Source: Molanna angustata
Lineage: Eukaryota > Arthropoda > Insecta > Trichoptera > Molannidae
Direction of reading: 5' to 3'
NCBI GenBank assembly: GCA_963576475.1
Contig: OY754968.1
Coordinates: 15,713,116-15,777,115 of the forward strand
DNA: 64,000 nucleotides
Part shown: positions 58,750 through 64,000 of the stretch, one piece after another
How positions within the stretch are numbered: the first letter of the stretch is position 1
Layout: each line of letters opens with the position of its first letter
The notes under the pieces: model-generated
Told to the model about the DNA's origin: nothing
The model's database searches: none
What the model saw: only the letters and a program-made list of their open reading frames with translations
Program-made: the position numbers and the translations under genes

Positions 58750-60975
58750 CTAGCTTTCATTAATTTCCAGTCCAACCTCATATGCTGTTGTTTCCAATGG
58801 TTCAAGAACCTCTCTTACAGCTGTCAATGATCTTGCCACTATGTTGAGGTCATCCGCGTATCCTACTATCTGGCTGCTTTGGAAGTATATGTTAGGATTT
58901 GCGTTACTGTGGAATGTTTTACGAATGACGTATTCCAGACTAAGATTGAATAATGTAGGGGCCAATCCATCACCCTGCTTGAGTCCTTGCGACACCATGA
59001 ATTCATCTGTAAGCTCTCCTCCAATCTTCACTTTGCATTTTGTATTACACATTGTTGCTTTTATCAGTCTGACTAGTTTTGTCGGTATCTTGAATGCTAA
59101 TAATATGTCATACAGTTTTTCTCTATTTATACTATCATAGGCTTGTTTGAAGTCAATGAACAGTTGGTAGATATCAATGTCGAATTCCCAGCACTTGGTA
59201 AGTAACTGTCTAACTGTAAAAAGTTGATCACTTGTTGACCTATCCCTTCTGAAACCAGCCTGGTATTCTCCTATGATTTCCTCTGCATAACATTCCACTC
59301 TTCCTTTCAGTATTGTAGTCAGTAGTTTATAAGCCGTGCTCAACAGTGAAATCCCCCTATGGTTCTCACACTTAAGTTTATCCCCTTTTTTATATATAGG
59401 ACATACGATACTTGTTTGCCATTCCTCAGGTATTTCTTCCAAATCCCAAATCTTATTGAGCAAGCTGTGTAGTAACCTGTGTAGTTGTTCGCTCCCATAC
59501 TTCAGTAATTCGGATGGCATGTTATCAATTCCAGGTGCTTTATTATTTTTCATTCTCTTTAACACCTGCTTCACTTCAATGAGTGAAGGGGGAATGATTT
59601 CCTGGTCGTCCTCCAAGGGTATTTGTGTTGTCTCGTTTCTTAAATATGTTTTCGGATTTAGCAGTTGCTTGAAATATTCCTTCCATCTACATTTTATGTT
59701 TTCTGAATCAGCTAAGATATTTCCATCTGTGTCCCTACATAGATTTGTATTTGGCTTAAATCCTTTCTTAAATATGTTTACTCCTTTGTAAGCTTCACGA
59801 AGATTATTGTCTTTGAAGTCTTGCTCTACCTTCATTAGGATATTGTTCATATAAGCTCTTTTCTTTCTTCTTAGGAGTTTGTTAGTGTTTCTTCTGGCCT
59901 GTTCATACGCCTGTCTCTTAGCTCTTGTACTCCGCTCTATGCATAACTTCCTAAGTTTATTTTTATTTTCTATACTGTTATGGCATTCTTCGTCGAACCA
60001 TGGGTTTCTAGCTTGCCTCTGTCTGTTTCCTACACTAATCTCAGCCGAGTTTAAGATTGCACTCTTGAGTGAATTCCAATCTTCTTCCAATGTTTCCTTG
60101 GAAGTTATCTCATTCAGTGCATTAGGCAGGTTGGTACTCAGTGCAGCCTTATACTGTTCCAATCCACTAGGGGTTTTGAGGGCCTCCACATTTAATTTTG
60201 GGGGGACTTGCTGTTTACAGGGCCTATTATTAGATATACGGCTTCTGTAGGTAGTAACCACCATGTAGTGGTCTGAATCGCAGTTTGCTCCCCTGTAGCT
60301 TCTTACATTTAATATACTGGAGGCGCCTCTTTTTTCGATGAGAATATGGTCAATCTGATTATGATGTCCACCGTTGGGAGATGTCCAGGTCCACTTATAA
60401 ATATCTTTCCTAGGGAATTGTGTGGATGATATCACCATATTCCTGGATGCTGCAAAGTCAATTACTCTTAGTCCATTATTATTACTCTCCGTGTGGAGAC
60501 TGTGTATCCCAGTGATGTGTTGGTATGCTGGCTCTTTACCTATTTTGGCATTGAGATCACCAATAACCATCTTTATATCATTAGAGGGTAAAGCATCGAA
60601 TACTTGTTCTAGTTTTTGATAGAATGTATCTTTTACTGTGTCATCCTTTTCCTCTGTTTCTGCGTGCACATTTACCAGTGATACATTAAAAAATCTGGTC
60701 TTTATGCGCAGGACACACAATCTCTCATTGATGGACTTGAAACCTATGATGCTCCCCTTAACTTTCTCATCCACTATAAAGGCTACTCCAAGTGCATGTT
60801 TTGTGTTGCCGCTATGAAGTATTGTGTGGGTTCGGGTGTCAAAAATTTCGCATCCCAGCCATCTAGTTTCCTGTACAGCCATTATGTGTAACCCATATTT
60901 CTTCATCTCTCCAGTCAGTTGTCCAAGAGCTCCACTCCTATATAACGTCCGCACGTTCCATGTACCGATTTTCAA
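58750..60975 (-). CDS. RTE ORF: APE endonuclease and reverse transcriptase
   Basis: 741 codons. Endonuclease about 1-240: KIGTWNVRTLY (Asn), AVQETRW (Glu), VIGDLNAKIG (Asp/Asn), WTSPNG, then SDHYMV (catalytic Asp-His). Linker about 250-430. RT about 440-741: NNKAPGIDNMPSELLKYG, CPIYKKGDKLKCENHRGISL, QAGFRRDRST, LFIDFKQAYDSINR (motif A Asp), SQGLKQGDGLAPTLFN, and VGYADDLNIVARS (catalytic YADD, about 706-709). The frame ends in TAG just after LEINES, three codons before the rest of the protein. The first codon at 60975 is TTG; coding identity continues upstream in frame, past another TAG at 60985-60987, to a methionine at 61179. All catalytic residues are present, so damage is limited to the stops. 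Confidence 0.9.
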   Translation of the reverse strand: MKIGTWNVRTLYRSGALGQLTGEMKKYGLHIMAVQETRWLGCEIFDTRTHTILHSGNTKHALGVAFIVDEKVKGSIIGFKSINERLCVLRIKTRFFNVSLVNVHAETEEKDDTVKDTFYQKLEQVFDALPSNDIKMVIGDLNAKIGKEPAYQHITGIHSLHTESNNNGLRVIDFAASRNMVISSTQFPRKDIYKWTWTSPNGGHHNQIDHILIEKRGASSILNVRSYRGANCDSDHYMVVTTYRSRISNNRPCKQQVPPKLNVEALKTPSGLEQYKAALSTNLPNALNEITSKETLEEDWNSLKSAILNSAEISVGNRQRQARNPWFDEECHNSIENKNKLRKLCIERSTRAKRQAYEQARRNTNKLLRRKKRAYMNNILMKVEQDFKDNNLREAYKGVNIFKKGFKPNTNLCRDTDGNILADSENIKCRWKEYFKQLLNPKTYLRNETTQIPLEDDQEIIPPSLIEVKQVLKRMKNNKAPGIDNMPSELLKYGSEQLHRLLHSLLNKIWDLEEIPEEWQTSIVCPIYKKGDKLKCENHRGISLLSTAYKLLTTILKGRVECYAEEIIGEYQAGFRRDRSTSDQLFTVRQLLTKCWEFDIDIYQLFIDFKQAYDSINREKLYDILLAFKIPTKLVRLIKATMCNTKCKVKIGGELTDEFMVSQGLKQGDGLAPTLFNLSLEYVIRKTFHSNANPNIYFQSSQIVGYADDLNIVARSLTAVREVLEPLETTAYEVGLEINES

Positions 60976-60984
60976 ATCCGTTTT

Positions 60985-61179
60985 CTATTTGCCAGGTCCA
61001 GTCAGTTTTCCAGTCGGTGTCCGAGGTTTCGTATTTGGTTTCGTAATAGGGATTTTTTTCCGGGGAGAGGTTATTAGCCTCTCGCCCAACCCCCTACCAG
61101 GAGGACCAGGGTTTTTCTGTAGGGGTTTTCCTTCCCTTAGCTGGGGGGTTCCGGTTTTATGGCGCCGGAGACTCGCCAT
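60985..61179 (-). CDS. RTE ORF, basic N-terminal segment before an in-frame stop
   Basis: 64 codons in the same frame as the endonuclease: MASLRRHKTGTPQLREGKPL, then a proline- and lysine-rich stretch ending KLTGPGK and TAG. RTE proteins often have a short basic leader before the endonuclease, so this may be the true N-terminus. Alternatively the stop is natural and translation starts later. Confidence 0.55.
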   Translation of the reverse strand: MASLRRHKTGTPQLREGKPLQKNPGPPGRGLGERLITSPRKKIPITKPNTKPRTPTGKLTGPGK

Positions 61180-61391
61180 TCACCCTCTCCTATCTGCTAT
61201 GGCTGATGGTATTGCCATTAGCCACATTGCCCGGGGTTCGCGGGGCTTTAGAGGCCACTCGTGGACGCTAGGAGTAGGACTATTGGTAGTGTTGCTGATT
61301 GAATGCAACTGTGGCTTTACACGGTATTTAAAGGATACATATTTTCCAGCAAAATATGTATCTCCGTGACCCTACCAAAATTTGAACCCCA

Positions 61392-61960
61392 AAAAATTAC
61401 GTATAAATTCTACGAATTTCCAAGCATTTATACTGTAGTAAATATGTTCAATATTGCTGGGCAATATTCGACTCGAAAGGACCATATGCGTCCGATATTT
61501 AATATAGGTACTTAATTGACCAACTCAAAAATTCATTAAAAAATTCACCAAAAATTACGTAAAAATTCTACGAATTTCCAAGCATTTATATTGTAATAAA
61601 TATGTTCAATATTGCTGGGCAATATTCGACTCGAAAGGACCAAATGTGTCCGATATTTAATATAGGTACTTAATTGACCAACTCAAAAATTCATTAAAAA
61701 ATTCACCAAAAATTACGTAAAAATTCTACGAATTTCCAAGCATTTATATTGTAATAATTATGTTCAATATTGCTGGGCAATATTCGACTCGAAAGGACCA
61801 AATGCGTCCGATATTTAATATAGGTACTTAATTGACCAACTCAAAAATTCATTAAAAAATTTAACAAAAATTACGTAAAAATTCTACGAATTTCCAAGCA
61901 TTTATATTGTAATAATTATGTTCAATATTGCTGGGCAATATTCGACTCGAAAGGACCAAA
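61392..61960 (-). repeat. Tandem 158-160-bp leader repeat, each unit with a primer-binding-site copy
   Basis: Units share TCAATATTGCTGGGCAATAT, TCGACTCGAAAGGACCA, GTCCGATATTTAATATAGG, TTGACCAACTC and TTCTACGAATTTCCAAGC. The site ends at 61483, 61642, 61800 and 61958, spacing 158-159. A further unit lies left of the RTE insert (site ending 57962). Five site copies in all. Confidence 0.9.
61942..61958 (-). promoter_or_regulatory. Primer-binding site adjoining the 5' LTR
   Basis: On the minus strand TGGTCCTTTCGAGTCGAA starts 2 bases inside the LTR. It would pair with a tRNA ending in CTCGAAAGGACCA. The nearest I can recall is tyrosine tRNA (..CTCGAAGGACCA), with one extra base, so the primer is an inference. 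Confidence 0.7.
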
Positions 61961-62502
61961 TGAATAAGCGGGGGCGTAACTTCCCGCTCAGTTTGTTGGG
62001 GTAGGAATCTAATGTATGTGTCAACAAGTCAACCGAAGAAAGCCTGTAAATCCTTCTGCGAATATGAGACAGCCACTTACCTGTGACGGATTCTCCAATC
62101 TTCGCAGGCACAGATCTCGTATCTCCGGTCTCTGGTCTGGTGGAGATGATGGTACATCCACTTCGCAAGTCTCACACACAACAATTCCTCCCGTGGCGTA
62201 ATTATTAAAGCACAAGTAAAATATGGCTATTTTTTCCTCGACAAGACATAACTTGATCTGTCGACGAATGTAACAATACAGTACCGCTGACGTGCGACAA
62301 CTGGTCAAAAAAACTGTAGTCTTCCATATCGATGGCTCAAACCATATCCGCCCACCTGTGTTGCTCAGACGTCGAGAAAGCATAACAAATAAGTGACTAT
62401 CTAATTCACAGATGGCAGACTGGTCCTACAGTTGACCTGTTTTGAAATAAATAATTCAAATAAATTATGCAATTACTGTGGCAAATGAATATTGCTCAAC
62501 CA
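61961..62502 (-). repeat. BEL/Pao 5' LTR
   Basis: 542 bp, same as 52019-52560. It would hold the promoter for minus-strand transcription; I did not identify a convincing TATA box. Confidence 0.95.
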
Positions 62503-62507
62503 CTCAT

Positions 62508-62904
62508 ACTTGTTTGTTTGTTTTTACTTGAAATTGCCATATGGAAATATACCCGCAATTGTACATTATTGTACAAAAAAAAATACAATAAATGAAACGA
62601 ATTAAATAAATAAAATGTCTAAAACGAAATAAATTATATAAATAAAGTAAATGAAATAATATATAATATAGATAACTTCTGTGAGCATCTCATCGGTAGA
62701 GGCCATCAAACATATCAAATTAAATAAACAAAAAACAAAAATTATTTGTAATTTCGAAGATTTTCATTTTTAGAATGATTTGTTTAGCGCTCAAAAAAGT
62801 TATTCAGTGCGAACCAGTAAAAGAAATATTAACGGGATCCATTCAATACAGTCCAGTCTATGTCAAAAATATTAATCTTTTTCTTTTAGATTACATCCTA
62901 GACC
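62508..62904. other. No gene recognised
   Basis: AT-rich sequence. Nothing could be supported. Confidence 0.4.
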
Positions 62905-63725
62905 AGTTATGAAAGATCGCAACATATCAAAGGATGCCAAATTTGCCATTTATAACGCAATCGTAGTGCCAACCTTGACGTATGTAAGTGAAACTTGGAC
63001 ATAGCATAAGGCGCACGAAAGCAGAATAAATTATGTCGAAATGAGATCGCTAAGACGAAAATGTAATAGAACTATGTATAACAGGGTACGATACGATGAC
63101 ACAAGAAAATAATGTAAGATAAAGAAAGATAACACAGTACCCCGTATTCAGTAACTATGTATTGGAACTAAATTAGGAACGTTCTAAAATTGTAGCTATT
63201 ATATTTACGGTCTTATTTCAGCGTTATAAAATATCAACTTGGACTAAATTGAATAGGAACATACCAATATTGGCCGGACCGTTCTTAAAAAGTTACTTAA
63301 TAAGACGTATTTTGAATAATTATGAAAATGATGAAAATTTAATAATTTTCATAATAATTCATAATACGTATAATTCAGTAACTTATTAAGAACATTCTGG
63401 TCAAAATAGGTAAGTTCCTATTCAATTTAGTCCAAGTTTATATTTTATAATGCTGAAATAAGACCGTTAAACTAAAATCTACAATTTTAGAACGTTCCTA
63501 ATTAAGTTCCAATAGTTACTGAATACGGGGTATTGAGATGGTTTGGCCACTTAGAACATAAGAATGAGGAACGCCTGACGAAGAAAATATACAAGGCGGG
63601 CAGGAATGGAATAAGAGGTCGGGGTCGCCCAAGAAAAGAATGGCACGACAATGTAAACGATATTCTGAAAAATGGAAACGTAAGAAGCGTGAACATCTGA
63701 CGAACATGTATAAGACGATTTATCA
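62905..63725 (+). pseudogene. RTE-like RT C-terminal relic, split by a MITE
   Basis: The plus strand before the MITE reads ISKDAKFAIYNAIVVPTLTY, VSETW, then RINYVEMRSLRRKCNRTMYN. After the MITE it reads LRWFGHLEHKNEERLTKKIY, then RGRGRPRKEWHDNVNDILKN. This is the post-RT domain of an RTE-type element (L.K...Y..I..PTL.YG.E.W; E..LR; RW.GH; GRGRP...W.D). Stops and frameshifts are present besides the MITE. Confidence 0.75.
63141..63530. mobile_element. 390-bp MITE with long inverted arms and TA target duplication
   Basis: The ends are CCCCGTATTCAGTAACTAT and its inverse ATAGTTACTGAATACGGGG, with arms near-complementary for about 150-190 bp (TAGGAACGTTCTAAAATTGTA, GACTAAATTGAATAGGAAC). TA flanks both sides (63139-63140 and 63531-63532). 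There is no coding. TA duplication and long arms suit a Tc1/mariner-driven MITE. It can fold into one long hairpin RNA if transcribed. Confidence 0.9.
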
Positions 63726-64000
63726 ATATTGACGAGGCGATGAATGTGTGTAAAAAGAATGTGGCGTTCGTTGATAATAGAACTCTTCCAGTCCCGATTA
63801 CACCTACGAGACTTTTGGTGACCCTATTACATTCTCAAGGTTCAGTAGGCTGTCTGAATTGCGTGGCTGTGGCTGGGATGGCCACAAATGTTTTCATCTG
63901 GTCGCTTCTTTTGCCCTGTGGGTTTTGTTGATCATACAATAAAAGTGATTTAATAGGTTATGAATCACGGAAATGGCTTCTTGGCAAACTAGCGCCAATA
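63726..64000. other. No gene recognised
   Basis: Slightly less AT-rich. A 63-codon frame (63740-63931) has no motif I recognise. Confidence 0.4.

Larger units (their letters stand above)
58045..61391 (-). mobile_element. RTE-clade non-LTR retrotransposon, near full length
   Basis: 3347 bp on the minus strand, flanked by a 12-bp duplication AAAAATTACGTA (58033-58044 and 61392-61403) inside the BEL leader repeat. The 5' UTR is short. One long coding region holds an APE endonuclease and RT. The 3' end is a few bases after the stop, finishing in GGAAGAAGAAA, as is usual for RTE. Coding is interrupted by two in-frame TAG codons (60985-60987 and 58750-58752); otherwise no frameshift was seen. Confidence 0.9.
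52014..62507 (-). mobile_element. BEL/Pao LTR retrotransposon, defective, with nested RTE
   Basis: Minus-strand element bounded by a CTCAT target duplication (52014-52018 and 62503-62507). The two 542-bp LTRs start TG and end CA on the plus strand. Minus-strand order: 5' LTR, repeated primer-binding region, RTE insertion (58045-61391), tandem-repeat leader, gag-protease, damaged RT, integrase remnant, polypurine tract, 3' LTR. The LTRs look identical, which indicates recent insertion, yet RT and integrase are deleted and frameshifted. It is therefore a non-autonomous copy, presumably moved by enzymes from an intact relative. Confidence 0.92.

Noticed and set aside
52079..62383. The 120-codon minus-strand frame in both LTRs as an accessory gene
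   Set aside because: Its duplication follows from the LTRs being duplicates. It shows no known domain, and a terminal-repeat position argues against a normal gene.

Overview
This is a gene-poor, AT-rich stretch of an insect genome, most likely a moth or butterfly. The grounds are the frequent GTAGGTACCTAC-type words, tRNA-headed SINEs with lepidopteran-looking bodies, CR1/Jockey-like and RTE-like retrotransposon relics, and a BEL/Pao element. There is no bacterial-style gene organisation. The only host coding sequence I can support is one exon of a TMTC-family gene (protein O-mannosyltransferase, plus strand, about 19570-19752). Almost everything else that can be named is a transposable element, a relic of one, or tandem repeat DNA. 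The surrounding non-repetitive sequence is probably intron or intergenic DNA.

Layout. 1-19569: scattered relics of non-LTR retrotransposons, including a CR1-like reverse transcriptase (RT) (6584-8092, minus) inserted into an older repeat, and a 5'-truncated Jockey/CR1-type ORF (about 9785-11945, minus). MITEs and tRNA-derived SINEs lie among them. 19570-26890: the TMTC exon, RTE and CR1 3' ends, a second SINE copy, and a solo copy of the element family that makes up the next block. 26891-42701: a 15.8-kb compound inverted structure with 54-bp perfect outer inverted ends. Its left arm (13.6 kb) is inflated by about 37 satellite monomers of about 313 bp, and its right arm (1.7 kb) is a much less expanded inverted copy. 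The arms are separated by a 478-bp spacer. 42702-45740: an older degenerate array carrying the same terminal motif, with a SINE in it.

45745-52018: a CR1-like 3' end disrupted by long TA runs and by a 151-bp-arm palindrome, which is itself split by a 307-bp element. Both the palindrome arms and the 307-bp element contain hammerhead-ribozyme-like motifs typical of Penelope-like retroelements. A second copy of the 307-bp element, identical by eye, lies at 51659-51965. 52019-62502: a BEL/Pao LTR retrotransposon on the minus strand with two 542-bp LTRs that look identical and a CTCAT target duplication, but with a heavily deleted pol. Its long leader consists of tandem repeats, some of which repeat the primer-binding site. 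An RTE-clade element (58045-61391) sits inside that leader. 62905-63725: an RTE relic split by a 390-bp MITE with TA target duplication.

The genes do not form a pathway. The biology here is nested transposition, local satellite amplification and probable trans-mobilisation of defective elements. All identifications come from reading the sequence and from knowledge of the families; no database search was run.
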